Assembly (NCBI GenBank): GCA_944358655.1
Contig: CALVRO010000001.1
Span: 62,001 to 126,000 of the forward strand
DNA: 64,000 nt
From: an uncultured Clostridia bacterium
GTDB taxonomy: Bacteria; Bacillota; Clostridia; Christensenellales; Borkfalkiaceae
Reading direction: 5' to 3'
Within the stretch, counting starts at the first letter, position 1; each line of letters starts with the position of its first letter. The notes under the pieces were generated by a model. That model searched no databases, was not told where the DNA came from, and worked only from the letters and a program-made list of their open reading frames with translations. This document shows positions 54,459 to 62,874 of the stretch, one piece after another. A program made the translations under genes and the position numbers.

Positions 54459-54488
54459 ATTTTACTATATGCCTCCCCCCTTTGTCAA
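54459..54488 (-). promoter_or_regulatory. Promoter of the T-box trpBA operon
   Basis: Perfect TTGACA (54483-54488), 18 bp, TAAAAT (54459-54464) on the reverse strand; expected transcript start near 54452, just before Stem I. Confidence 0.78.
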
Positions 54489-54540
54489 GCGCCTGAAAGA
54501 TAATATTTTTATTTTTTTGAGAAAAATTTTCTCCATGTGT

Positions 54541-54569
54541 TTGACAAAAGGGCGAAATAGTGTTATTAT
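54541..54569 (+). promoter_or_regulatory. Promoter of rubrerythrin
   Basis: Perfect TTGACA (54541-54546), 17 bp, TATTAT (54564-54569). Transcription start expected near 54577, immediately before the palindrome at 54581. Confidence 0.82.
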
Positions 54570-54580
54570 ATAGGTACAAA

Positions 54581-54599
54581 ATTAAGATTTAATCTTAAT
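54581..54599. promoter_or_regulatory. 19-bp palindrome, candidate Fur/PerR-family operator
   Basis: ATTAAGATT-T-AATCTTAAT, a perfect 9-1-9 inverted repeat placed at about +4 to +22 of the rubrerythrin transcript. Its inner 7-1-7 geometry is like Fur/PerR boxes, and rubrerythrin is a common PerR target in Clostridia. The sequence differs from the B. subtilis consensus. Confidence 0.65.
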
Positions 54600-54621
54600 A
54601 AAATTAAAGGAGATGACTATA

Positions 54622-55170
54622 ATGGCCGAAAAGAAGAACATTTACGCGGGAACAAAGACCGAAAAGAACCTTTGGGAGGCATTTGCCGGCGAGAGCCAGG
54701 CGAGGAACAAATACACCTATTTTGCCTCGGTGGCCAAGAAGGCGGGCTACGAGCAGATAGCCGAGATATTTTTAAAGACGGCCGACAATGAAAAGGAGCA
54801 CGCCAAGCTGTGGTTCAAGCATCTCGGGGGCGTGGGCACGGTTGAGGAAAACCTTGCCGCGGCGGCCGAGGGCGAAAACTTTGAGTGGACGGACATGTAC
54901 GACAGAATGGCGAGAGAGGCCGAGGAAGAGGGCTTTAAGGCGCTTGCCGCGCAGTTCAGGGGCGTTGCCGCCATTGAAAAGACGCACGAGGAGCGCTACC
55001 GCGCGCTTTTGAAGAACGTTGAGACCAAGACCGTATTTGAAAAGGCCGGCGTTCAGGTTTGGGAGTGCCGCAACTGCGGTCATATTGTTGTGGGCACCTC
55101 CGCCCCCGCCGTCTGCCCCGTATGCGCTCATCCTCAGGCATACTTTGAGGTAAGAAAGGAAAATTACTGA
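54622..55170 (+). CDS. rbr: Rubrerythrin
   Basis: Peroxide-reducing protein of anaerobes with a diiron ferritin-like domain and a rubredoxin domain. Seen: 182 residues. Glu ligands in [20 protein letters not shown] and [12 protein letters not shown]-terminal CRNCG and CPVC pairs (rubredoxin). I start at the ATG at 54622, nine bases after AAGGAG; the earlier ATG at 54613 abuts the ribosome site. It has its own promoter, a palindromic operator and a terminator. Confidence 0.96.
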   Translation: MAEKKNIYAGTKTEKNLWEAFAGESQARNKYTYFASVAKKAGYEQIAEIFLKTADNEKEHAKLWFKHLGGVGTVEENLAAAAEGENFEWTDMYDRMAREAEEEGFKALAAQFRGVAAIEKTHEERYRALLKNVETKTVFEKAGVQVWECRNCGHIVVGTSAPAVCPVCAHPQAYFEVRKENY

Positions 55171-55205
55171 TAGCTCATAAATATATTCGCTTCATTCAAT
55201 AAAAG

Positions 55206-55247
55206 ACGGCGGCCGCGGGAAATTCCCGCGGCCGCCGTTTTAGTTTT
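55206..55247 (+). terminator. Terminator of rubrerythrin
   Basis: 14-bp GC stem (55206-55219 with 55225-55238), then TTTAGTTTT. A second perfect GC hairpin (55265-55276 with 55280-55291) follows in the gap. Confidence 0.9.
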
Positions 55248-55428
55248 GGGTGAATTATCTTATGCGCCGCCCGCGCGAGGCGCGGGCGGCGTAAAGAAGA
55301 TATATCGGGCGGAGAGGCCTAATATAATTGAGGCCTTATATAATAATGATAATCAAATGCAGGTAATGTGTAGGTACTGTGTGCCATTTTGACTTTTTAG
55401 TGAAATCGTTATTCTTTAATACCCATCA

Positions 55429-55489
55429 AATTGACAAATAATTTTTATCGATTTATTATATAAGCAAAGATTGGCATTATTTGTCAATT
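55429..55489 (+). promoter_or_regulatory. Promoter enclosed by a 14-bp perfect inverted repeat
   Basis: TTGACA (55431-55436), 17 bp, TATTAT (55454-55459). AATTGACAAATAAT (55429-55442) is repeated inverted at 55476-55489, so one arm covers the -35 and the other lies in the leader before AAAGGA. 55292-55428 is AT-rich and otherwise featureless. This suits a regulator binding two half-sites, or remnants of a small mobile element. Confidence 0.7.
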
Positions 55490-55518
55490 AAAGAAAAAAT
55501 CGCTTAAAGGATAAAAGT

Positions 55519-56022
55519 ATGCTCGGGTATGGTTTTGATATTTTCTTGAAGAAATTTCTTCATGTGATGATAGGCGGCACCATATTAGTAGCAGCATTTG
55601 GCCTGATTTTTTCCTTTGCGTTATGTTCTGGAGTCAAGGATGACCCCGCAAGTATTCGTGCAGACATTTACAACACCTTTCAGATAGAGTTGCCGCAGGA
55701 ATGGAATAAATTGTATTTCAACCAAGGTACGCTGGGCGGCCTTTCGGGTGAAGGCACGGCATATTACGTTTTTAAAGCCACCGAGGGAACGGAAGATTTT
55801 TTTGCAGAGTTCTCCTCTTTAAAAGACCAGGCGTTTGAAGATCACCTTGATGAAACGGCTGAAAAGTTTGAAAGCTGCGGCAGGCCCATACAGGCGGAAT
55901 ATATGTACGACACGGAGCGGCCATATGAATGGTTTATGAAAAGCATTGATAATGACGTTGTCGGTTCGGTATTATCCATGCTCTATCAATCGGACAACGT
56001 GTATATATTTGCCCAATACTGA
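55519..56022 (+). CDS. Single-pass membrane protein of unknown function, AT-rich
   Basis: 167 residues, family not recognised. Seen: an N-terminal hydrophobic helix (about residues 17-37, GGTILVAAFGLIFSFAL), then an acidic soluble domain (about 40-167) with no known catalytic motif; Cys near 36 is not in a convincing lipobox. Codon use is less GC-rich than its neighbours and the upstream region is very AT-rich, which suggests later acquisition. AAAGGA precedes the ATG and a 13-bp terminator follows, so it is a single-gene unit. Confidence 0.78.
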   Translation: MLGYGFDIFLKKFLHVMIGGTILVAAFGLIFSFALCSGVKDDPASIRADIYNTFQIELPQEWNKLYFNQGTLGGLSGEGTAYYVFKATEGTEDFFAEFSSLKDQAFEDHLDETAEKFESCGRPIQAEYMYDTERPYEWFMKSIDNDVVGSVLSMLYQSDNVYIFAQY

Positions 56023-56060
56023 TTTACCCCGAAACCACATTATAGCTGCAGAAAAATTAA

Positions 56061-56096
56061 GAGCGGCCAAAGCTTTACGCTTTGGCCGCTCTTATT
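56061..56096 (+). terminator. Terminator after the AT-rich membrane-protein gene
   Basis: 13-bp stem (56061-56073 with 56079-56091, loop TTTAC) followed by TTATT. Confidence 0.85.
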
Positions 56097-56188
56097 GATA
56101 AGGAGTAAAACCATGAGTGTTGGCGTTAAAAATAGGTAAGGAATTCCTTATTTTGTATAAATTTGTAAGGAGTTTCGGAAAAATACGC

Positions 56189-57439
56189 TTATCTGACGTC
56201 GGTTGCGTACAGCGGGAAGGCGGCGCAGAGCGCGGCGACTTCGGCCTTGACGTACTCGAAGGAGGCTTCGCGCTCTTCGATGACCTTTGCAATGAGCGAG
56301 GCGATCTTTTTGGCCTCCCCCTCTCCCATGCCGCGCGTGGTGACAGCGGGCGTGCCGAGGCGTATGCCCGAGGTGACGAAGGGCTTTTGCGTGTCGAAGG
56401 GGATGGCGTTTTTGTTGACGGTGATGTGCACCTCGTCGAGCATCTTTTCAAGCTCCTTGCCCGTGACGCCCTTGCTTGTGAGGTCGAGAAGGATGAGGTG
56501 ATTGTCGGTGCCGCCCGAAACCATGTTGACGCCGAGGCGCGCGAACTCTTTGGCCATGGCCTTGGCGTTGGCGACTATGCGGCTTTGATACTCTTTGAAG
56601 GAGGGGTCGAGCGCTTCCTTGAAGGCGACGGCCTTTGCGGCGATTATGTGCATGAGGGGGCCGCCCTGTATGCCCGGGAAAACGGCCTTGTCTATCGCCT
56701 TGCCGTACTGCTCCTTGCACATTATTACGCCGCCGCGCGGGCCCCTTAAGGTCTTGTGCGTGGTGGTGGTCACAAAGTCGGCATAGGGCACGGGCGAGGG
56801 ATGAAGGCCCGCCGCCACAAGGCCGGCAATGTGGGCAATGTCGACCATCATATAGGCGCCCACCTTGTCGCATATCTCCCTTATCCTTGCAAAATCTATA
56901 ACGCGGGGATAGGCGCTGGCGCCCGAGATTATCATTTTGGGGCGGCACTCCATGGCGATGCGCTCCATCTCGTCGTAGTCGATGAGCTGATCTTCCTTTC
57001 TTACGCCGTAGGGCACGATATTGAAGTACTTGCCCGAAATGTTGACGGGCGAGCCGTGCGAAAGGTGCCCGCCGTGGGCGAGGTTCATGCCCATTACGGT
57101 GTCGCCGGGCGAGAGCATGGCGAAGAACACCGCAAGATTGGCGCTGGCGCCCGAGTGGGGCTGAACGTTGCAGTATTCGCAACCGAAGAGCTGTTTGAGC
57201 CTGTCGCGGGCGAGGTTTTCGGCTATGTCGACAAACTGACAGCCGCCGTAGTAGCGGTGGCCGGGGTAGCCTTCGGCATACTTGTTGGTGAGGTGGCTGC
57301 CGGCAGCGGCGAGCACGGCGGGCGAAACGAAGTTTTCGCTGGCGATGAGTTCGATATTGCCCTGCTGGCGGGCAAGTTCGAGCTTTAACGCCTCGGCTAC
57401 TTCGGGGTCGGTCTGTTCTATCAAAGATATATCTATCAT
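56189..57439 (-). CDS. glyA: Serine hydroxymethyltransferase
   Basis: PLP enzyme converting serine and tetrahydrofolate to glycine and methylene-THF. Seen: 416 residues. [46 protein letters not shown] lysine in [15 protein letters not shown], the VSGGTDNHL segment and [12 protein letters not shown] near the C-terminus. The start at 57439 lies about 25 bp after a TTGTAA-17-TATAAT promoter. It supplies one-carbon units used by TrmFO, also in the window, and connects to the serine pathway (serC-serA). Confidence 0.97.
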   Translation of the reverse strand: MIDISLIEQTDPEVAEALKLELARQQGNIELIASENFVSPAVLAAAGSHLTNKYAEGYPGHRYYGGCQFVDIAENLARDRLKQLFGCEYCNVQPHSGASANLAVFFAMLSPGDTVMGMNLAHGGHLSHGSPVNISGKYFNIVPYGVRKEDQLIDYDEMERIAMECRPKMIISGASAYPRVIDFARIREICDKVGAYMMVDIAHIAGLVAAGLHPSPVPYADFVTTTTHKTLRGPRGGVIMCKEQYGKAIDKAVFPGIQGGPLMHIIAAKAVAFKEALDPSFKEYQSRIVANAKAMAKEFARLGVNMVSGGTDNHLILLDLTSKGVTGKELEKMLDEVHITVNKNAIPFDTQKPFVTSGIRLGTPAVTTRGMGEGEAKKIASLIAKVIEEREASFEYVKAEVAALCAAFPLYATDVR

Positions 57440-57472
57440 GCGCTTTCTCCGTTGATTTAAGTTTATACAACG

Positions 57473-57501
57473 ATTATAACATAATTTCGGGCCGTTTACA
57501 A
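57473..57501 (-). promoter_or_regulatory. Promoter of glyA
   Basis: TTGTAA (57496-57501), 17 bp, perfect TATAAT (57473-57478) on the reverse strand. Confidence 0.82.
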
Positions 57502-57552
57502 TGGTTTGACAAAAATTTACCGCAAAAATTTTTTTTAAAGTTTTAAGGGCGC

Positions 57553-57590
57553 AAAAAAGGGGGCGCGGCTTGCAGGCAAGCCGCGCCCCC
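57553..57590 (-). terminator. Terminator of hisS-trxA
   Basis: 14-bp GC stem (57559-57572 with 57577-57590, CAGG loop) followed by six T on the reverse strand, 12 bp after the trxA stop. Confidence 0.93.
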
Positions 57591-57602
57591 TTTGAAGGCT
57601 TA

Positions 57603-57917
57603 TTAAAGATTGGAATTTACGAACTCGTCGAATTCCGACTTGGGCATGAAGCCCATGGTCTTGGCGATCATGTCCCCGTTTTTGAATATGGCCACGAAGG
57701 GTATGGACATTATGCCGTAGCGCGAGGCGAGGTCGGGACATTCGTCTACGTCCACCTTGACGAAGGTGGCCCTGGCGGCGTTTTCGGCCGCGACCTGCTC
57801 CATTACGGGCGCGAGCATTTTGCAGGGGCCGCACCACGTTGCAAAGAAATCGCAGACGACGGGCCTGTCGCCGGCAATGAGTTGATCGAACTGCGCAGAA
57901 TTGACTTTATCTGCCAT
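57603..57917 (-). CDS. trxA: Thioredoxin
   Basis: 104-residue thioredoxin fold with the active site ATWCGPCKM (about residues 26-34) and cis-proline in SIPFVAIF (about 72). It is a cytoplasmic disulfide reductant working with thioredoxin reductase. It starts one base after the hisS stop region, with GGAGG upstream, so it is coupled to hisS and ended by the next terminator. Confidence 0.95.
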   Translation of the reverse strand: MADKVNSAQFDQLIAGDRPVVCDFFATWCGPCKMLAPVMEQVAAENAARATFVKVDVDECPDLASRYGIMSIPFVAIFKNGDMIAKTMGFMPKSEFDEFVNSNL

Positions 57918-57918
57918 T

Positions 57919-59181
57919 TTAATTTCCTCCTTGAGAAGTGATATAATTTATAAGACCTTCGAAAGGCACTTTATCCGTGCTTCCGTCGGACATTTTTTTG
58001 ACGTTTACGGCGCCCTCGGCGAGCTCGTCCGAGCCGATGACGGCCACATACTTTGCGCCCGATTTGTCGGCGTACTTTAGCTGCGCCTTTAGGGAGCGCT
58101 CCATGAGGTCGCACTCGGCGGGTACTCCCGCCTCGCGCAGCTCGCCCGTGAGGGCGAAGGCCTTGGCCCTCGTCTGACTATCCATTCCCGCAAGATATAT
58201 TGCGGGCACGGGGGGCGCGGGGAAGGCGACGCCTGTGTTTTCCATAAGAAGAAGCAGCCTTTCGAGCCCCGCGGCAAAGCCTACGGCCGGGGTGGACGGC
58301 CCGCCGAGCTCGGCGATGAGACCGTCGTATCTGCCGCCCGCGCAGACGGTGCCCTGCGCGCCTATGGCGGTGGACACAAACTCGAACACAGTGCGGGTGT
58401 AGTAATCGAGCCCCCTGACAATGCCGGGATCGACGATATAGTCTATGCCCTGTGCGTCGAGCATGGCCTTTACGGCCTCGAAGTGCGCGGCGCAATCGGG
58501 GCAGAGATAGTCAATTATCTTGGGCGCGCCCGAGGCTATCTTCTTGCAGGCCTCCTCCTTGCAGTCGAGCATTCTCAAGGGGTTTTTATTGAAGCGCTCG
58601 TTGCAGGTGGGGCACATTTCGGCAAGGTGCGGCCTGAAATACTCCCTGAGGGCGGCGTTGTATTGGGCGCGGCAGCTCTTGCAGCCTATGGAATTTATGG
58701 CAAGCTCTGTATTTGTTATGCCGAGTTTTTTTAAGAATGTCGAGGCCGCGCAGATGGCCTCTGCGTCGGCCGCGGGGGCGGCGGAGCCGTAGATCTCCAC
58801 TCCGAACTGGTGAAACTGGCGCAGCCTGCCCGCCTGAGGGCGCTCGTAGCGGAAACAGGGAGTTATGTAGAAGGCCTTCATGGGCAGGGGGCTGGAGGCG
58901 AGGCCGTTTTCTATGAACATGCGCGCAACGCCCGCCGTGCCCTCGGGCTTTAGTGTTACCGAACGGCCGCCCTTGTCGAGGAAGGTGTACATCTCCTTGT
59001 TGACGATATCGGTGGTGTCGCCCACGCCGCGGGCAAACAGTTCGGTGTGCTCGAACACGGGGGTGCGCACTTCGAAGATATTGAACTGCTCGGCCGTGCG
59101 GCGGGCGCAGTCCTCGATATAGTGCCACTTATATGCCTGCGAAGGCAGGACATCCTTTGTTCCTTTGGGGATAGAGATCAT
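57919..59181 (-). CDS. hisS: Histidyl-tRNA synthetase
   Basis: Class II synthetase charging tRNA-His. Seen: 420 residues. N-terminal IPKGTKDVLP, motif 1 EVRTPVFEHTELFARG, motif 2 FRYERPQAGRLRQFHQFGVE, the histidine A-motif region GLDYYTRTVFEF, motif 3 GFAAGLERLLL and a C-terminal anticodon-binding domain (about 325-420). A zinc-like CPTCNE is in the insertion, and CKEEAC is nearby, as in many bacterial HisRS. I start at 59181 with GAGG upstream; a 27-residue extension is unsupported. Operon with trxA. Confidence 0.96.
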   Translation of the reverse strand: MISIPKGTKDVLPSQAYKWHYIEDCARRTAEQFNIFEVRTPVFEHTELFARGVGDTTDIVNKEMYTFLDKGGRSVTLKPEGTAGVARMFIENGLASSPLPMKAFYITPCFRYERPQAGRLRQFHQFGVEIYGSAAPAADAEAICAASTFLKKLGITNTELAINSIGCKSCRAQYNAALREYFRPHLAEMCPTCNERFNKNPLRMLDCKEEACKKIASGAPKIIDYLCPDCAAHFEAVKAMLDAQGIDYIVDPGIVRGLDYYTRTVFEFVSTAIGAQGTVCAGGRYDGLIAELGGPSTPAVGFAAGLERLLLLMENTGVAFPAPPVPAIYLAGMDSQTRAKAFALTGELREAGVPAECDLMERSLKAQLKYADKSGAKYVAVIGSDELAEGAVNVKKMSDGSTDKVPFEGLINYITSQGGN

Positions 59182-59213
59182 AACAAATACCTCACAAAAA
59201 TTGTGCGCTGGCG

Positions 59214-59560
59214 ACGCACAACAATTTGGCTTTATGTGCCGCGTTGGCGGCGTTAAATACACGCTATGCGTGCGTAAAATGAAAAGGCGTCCGCCTTTTC
59301 GCGAAATGTAACCTTACGATTGCGTGAAATGCTGCGAGCTGTGCCCATGCCGTTGTGGTGAACAAATAATTGAATTTCGACCTCTCCGCCCGCGCGTTCA
59401 CCGCGCGGGCACCTCCCCATGACGACGGGGAGGCAATATTGCGGAATAAAGTGTATCTGAAAAGTAACCGGGGAGATTTCTCCGTTTCGCACACTTCGTG
59501 TGCTTCAGTCGAAATGACATACTCTACCGAGGAAAATTTCTCGGCAATAATAGCATCCTG
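59214..59560. repeat. Dispersed-repeat cluster VI with hairpin array
   Basis: The 406-bp gap between hslU and hisS holds no gene. A hairpin array (59214-59330) has stems separated by GTTAAAT, GTAAAATG, GCGAAATG and GTGAAATG. A class C unit (59374-59434) and class B (59449-59519, with a decayed extension to 59560) follow, reaching almost to the 3' end of hslU. Confidence 0.85.
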
Positions 59561-59587
59561 ATTTACACGGCACAGTTATTTGATTTG

Positions 59588-60922
59588 TCAGTCTGACGTG
59601 AAGCCCGTGACGCGCAGATGCTTTTTGCCGCCGCACGTCTTCATCAGCTTGTCGATATGCCCGTCGACGTATTTTTTGTCTATCTTTACGGTGACGAGGG
59701 GATAGTCGTTGCCGCCCGCCTCGAAGGAGATGTCCTCCAAAAGATATTCCATGACGGTGTGCAGACGGCGGGCGCCTATGTCCTCGCTGCTCTCGTTGAG
59801 TTCGACGGCGACTTCGGCTATGCGCTCGATGGCGTCGGGCATAAACTGAAGGTCTATGTTGTCGACGCCCAGAAGGGCCGAATACTGCATGGTTATGGCG
59901 TTGTGCGTCTGGGTGAGAATATTGACAAAGTCATCCTTTTTTAAACTGTTGAGCTCGACCAGCACGGGGAAGCGTCCCAAAAATTCGGGAATGAGATCCT
60001 CCACCTTTGAAACGTGAAAGGCGCCCGCGGCGATAAAGAGAATGTAGTCGGTCTTTACGGGGCCGTACTTTGTCATGACCGTGCAGCCCTCTACGATGGG
60101 CAGTATGTCGCGTTGAACGCCCTCGCGGGAGACGTCGGGGCCGCCTCCCCTCGAGCCGCCGGCTATCTTGTCGATCTCGTCGATGAAGATTATGCCGTCG
60201 TTTTCGGCGCGGCGGATGGCCTCGGTCTGAACGGAGTCGTCGTCGATGAGTTTGTCCGCCTCCTCGGCCATGATGAGGTTCCTGGCCTCTCTTACGGATA
60301 TGCGCCTCTTCTTTTTACGATTCATGCCCAGCGAACCGAACACCGAGCCGAGGTCGATGGCGGCGCCCTGTCCGGGCGACAGCTGAAGGGGCTTGGGGTT
60401 GTCGGCCACCTCTATCTCTATCATTGTCTGGTCGTACTTGCCCGCGTGAATGTCGTCTACGAGGTTGTTTTCGAACACCTCGCGCGAGAATTCGCCGCGC
60501 TCGTCCTTCTTCATCTCGGCAAGCACCTTGGCTATGCGGCGTTCGGCTATGGCCGTGGCCTTATAGCTGACCTCCTGCGTCTTTTCCTCCTTGACGAGGC
60601 GGATGGCGCACTCGGCGAGATCGCGAACCATGCTTTCTACGTCGCGGCCGACATAGCCGACCTCGGTGTATTTTGTGGCCTCGACCTTTAAAAAGGGAGC
60701 CTTGACGAGCTTGGCCAGTCTGCGGGCTATCTCGGTCTTGCCGACGCCCGTAGGGCCCTTCATTATAATGTTTTTGGGCGTGACCTCCTCCTTGAGCTCG
60801 GGGGAGAGCATGCTGCGGCGATAGCGGTTGCGGAGGGCTATTGCCACGGCGCGCTTGGCCTCGTCCTGACCGATGATGTACTTGTTGAGTTCGTGAACTA
60901 TTTGTTTGGGTGTAAGATCCAT
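59588..60922 (-). CDS. hslU: HslU-type AAA+ unfoldase without an adjacent hslV
   Basis: HslU (ClpY) unfolds proteins for the HslV protease. Seen: 444 residues. Walker A MKGPTGVGKTE, pore loop VGYVGRDVE, I-domain (about 110-235), Walker B IIFIDEIDKI, the sensor FLGRFPVLVEL and the IGARRLHTVMEYLLED box. The normal C-terminal tail that activates HslV (like DLSRFIL) is replaced by HLRVTGFTSD. In Firmicutes hslV and xerC normally sit between trmFO and hslU; here that interval is only 629 bp of repeats. It may act with a distant hslV or as an independent unfoldase. Start at 60922; a 15-residue extension is unlikely. Confidence 0.93.
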   Translation of the reverse strand: MDLTPKQIVHELNKYIIGQDEAKRAVAIALRNRYRRSMLSPELKEEVTPKNIIMKGPTGVGKTEIARRLAKLVKAPFLKVEATKYTEVGYVGRDVESMVRDLAECAIRLVKEEKTQEVSYKATAIAERRIAKVLAEMKKDERGEFSREVFENNLVDDIHAGKYDQTMIEIEVADNPKPLQLSPGQGAAIDLGSVFGSLGMNRKKKRRISVREARNLIMAEEADKLIDDDSVQTEAIRRAENDGIIFIDEIDKIAGGSRGGGPDVSREGVQRDILPIVEGCTVMTKYGPVKTDYILFIAAGAFHVSKVEDLIPEFLGRFPVLVELNSLKKDDFVNILTQTHNAITMQYSALLGVDNIDLQFMPDAIERIAEVAVELNESSEDIGARRLHTVMEYLLEDISFEAGGNDYPLVTVKIDKKYVDGHIDKLMKTCGGKKHLRVTGFTSD

Positions 60923-60938
60923 AATTAACCTTTTTGTA

Positions 60939-61551
60939 TTTAACGCTCGTTGTGCATTGGGGGCCATGCACCTTGGGGAGAGCGGTCATTTCGAGCGTAG
61001 CCGAGAAATCTCCCGGGCTACGTTTCGGATGCACTTTTACCACAGCTTGGCCGTCGCTATCGCGACGAGATGCCTCGGCAACGCGCGCTCACGCTCGATT
61101 TTGCCCCAACTCTTTCGGCGCGCTGCTCGGCATGACAGGGGATAGGGTAGAGGCGCTCGCCGCTCTCACGGGAGAGTATGTCATTTCGAGCGTAGCCGAG
61201 AAATCTCCCGGGCTACGTTTCGGATGCACTTTTACCGCAATACAAGAGTTTTCGACGTGTCTTGCACGGAGAAAACTCCCTACGAGAGCAAACGAGCTTG
61301 AGCCGTGCCGCAACTTAAGTTGCGGCTTGCGAGGGTGAGTTTGCGCTTCGCGCGGAGCGCAGATATCTTCACTTCAGCCTCGCGCAAAAACGCGGCTTTT
61401 GCGCGAAAGAGGAGCCGCAGGCTATAGAGCAAACAAGCAAAGTTTGCTTGGCTTGTTGCGAGGTTAACCTTGCGGCGACGAGAGCCTCGCGCAAAACCGT
61501 GGCTTTTGCGCGAAAGAGGAGCCGCAGGCGCTAAAGGCGGACAAGGCAAAT
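60939..61551. repeat. Dispersed-repeat cluster VII (inverted orientation) between trmFO and hslU
   Basis: No gene in 60923-61551. A short sequence like the smc-upstream inverted repeat (60939-60975) comes first. Then B (60985-61037), A (61051-61137), B (61175-61232) and two adjacent D units (about 61376-61590), all reversed compared with the other clusters. Class D runs into the last codons of trmFO. Confidence 0.86.
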
Positions 61552-62874
61552 TCATTTGCCTTGTTGCAAAATGTGCCTTGCGGCGACGAGGCGTTTATAC
61601 CCCTCTATATATTCGAGCGAACGCTCGGCGAGGGCGGTGTAGCGCGCCTTTTTGTCGCGGATGCGCTCCTCGAGAGGCCTCAGGATGCCGAAGTTGGCGT
61701 TCATGGGGGTGAAATTTGCGTTTACCCCCGATATATGCGCCGACAAAGCACCGAGGACGCACACGTTTTCTGGCACGGCGGCGGGGAGTGAACTAAACTT
61801 TCTGAAGAGGTGTATGGCGGCGAGCAGGCCCGAGGCCGCGCTCTCCACATACCCCTCCACGCCCGTCATCTGGCCCGCGAAGAAGAGTTTGGGGTACTCC
61901 TTGGCCGAGAAGTCGGCGTTGAGGCATCGGGGAGAATTGAGGTAGCTGTTGCGGTGCATTACGCCGTAGCGCAGAAACTCGGCGTTGGCGAGGGCGGGAA
62001 TGAGGGAGAACACCCTCTTCTGCTCGCCGAATTTTAAATTGGTCTGACAGCCGACGAGGTTGTAAGCCTCGCCGAGGGCGTTTTCCTTTCTGAGCTGCAG
62101 GACGGCATAGAACTTATTGCCGTGCTCGTCCCTGAGGCCTACGGGCTTGAAGGGCCCGAAGCGCAGAGTGTCCTCGCCGCGGGCGGCCATGACCTCGACG
62201 GGCATGCAGCCTTCGAAGATCTCCCCCCTCTCGAAATCGTGCAAAAGGGCGCGCTCGGCGCCGACGAGCCGACGGACAAACTCGGCGTACTCCTCTTTGG
62301 TGAGGGGGCAGTTGATGTAGTCGTCGCCGCCCCGTCCGTACCTGTCGCCGACGAAGGCGCGGGACATATCTATGCTGTCGCGCGAGACGATGGGTGCGGA
62401 GGCGTCGTAAAAGTGCAGTCCGCCGCCCATTTTCGAGGCTATGTCGTCGGCGAGGGCGCCCGCGGTGAGCGGGCCCGTGGCGACTATGCACCACTCGTCG
62501 GAGGGCAGAGCCTCGGCCTCGCGGCAGACGACGGTGATATTTTTGTTGGACTTTATTTTATCGGTGATATACTCTGCGAAGGCCGACCTGTCGACGGCGA
62601 GGGCGCCGCCGGCGGGCACGCGCGTGGCGTCGGCCGCCTCCACAATGAGCGACCCGAGGCGCCTCATCTCCTCCTTTAAAAGGCCGCAGGCGTTGGTGAA
62701 GGGGTCGTTGCCCTTTAAGGAATTGGAGCAGACCAGCTCGGCAAAGCGCGGGTCGCCGTGCGCGGGGGTGAAGGACTTGGGCTTTATGTCGGAGAGCTCG
62801 ACCTCGAGCCCCGCATTGGCGAGGAAATTGGCTGCCTCGCACCCGGCGAGACCGCCGCCTATCACCTTAATCAT
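61552..62874 (-). CDS. trmFO: Folate/FAD-dependent tRNA T54 methyltransferase TrmFO
   Basis: Makes m5U54 in tRNA with methylene-THF and FAD. Seen: 440 residues. N-terminal FAD motif VIGGGLAGCEAANFL, PKSFTPAHGDPRFAELVCSN, the segment KGNDPFTNACGLLKEEM, FNALARFxx-type GGDDYINCPLTKEEY, GEIFEGCMPVEVMAARG, LRFGPFKPVGL, FFAGQMTGVEGYVESAASG. The last dozen residues (about 61552-61590) overlap a class D repeat, so the C-terminus may have been remodelled by it. Start overlaps the topA end by 8 bp; topA-trmFO is the usual Firmicute order. Confidence 0.96.
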   Translation of the reverse strand: MIKVIGGGLAGCEAANFLANAGLEVELSDIKPKSFTPAHGDPRFAELVCSNSLKGNDPFTNACGLLKEEMRRLGSLIVEAADATRVPAGGALAVDRSAFAEYITDKIKSNKNITVVCREAEALPSDEWCIVATGPLTAGALADDIASKMGGGLHFYDASAPIVSRDSIDMSRAFVGDRYGRGGDDYINCPLTKEEYAEFVRRLVGAERALLHDFERGEIFEGCMPVEVMAARGEDTLRFGPFKPVGLRDEHGNKFYAVLQLRKENALGEAYNLVGCQTNLKFGEQKRVFSLIPALANAEFLRYGVMHRNSYLNSPRCLNADFSAKEYPKLFFAGQMTGVEGYVESAASGLLAAIHLFRKFSSLPAAVPENVCVLGALSAHISGVNANFTPMNANFGILRPLEERIRDKKARYTALAERSLEYIEGYKRLVAARHILQQGK

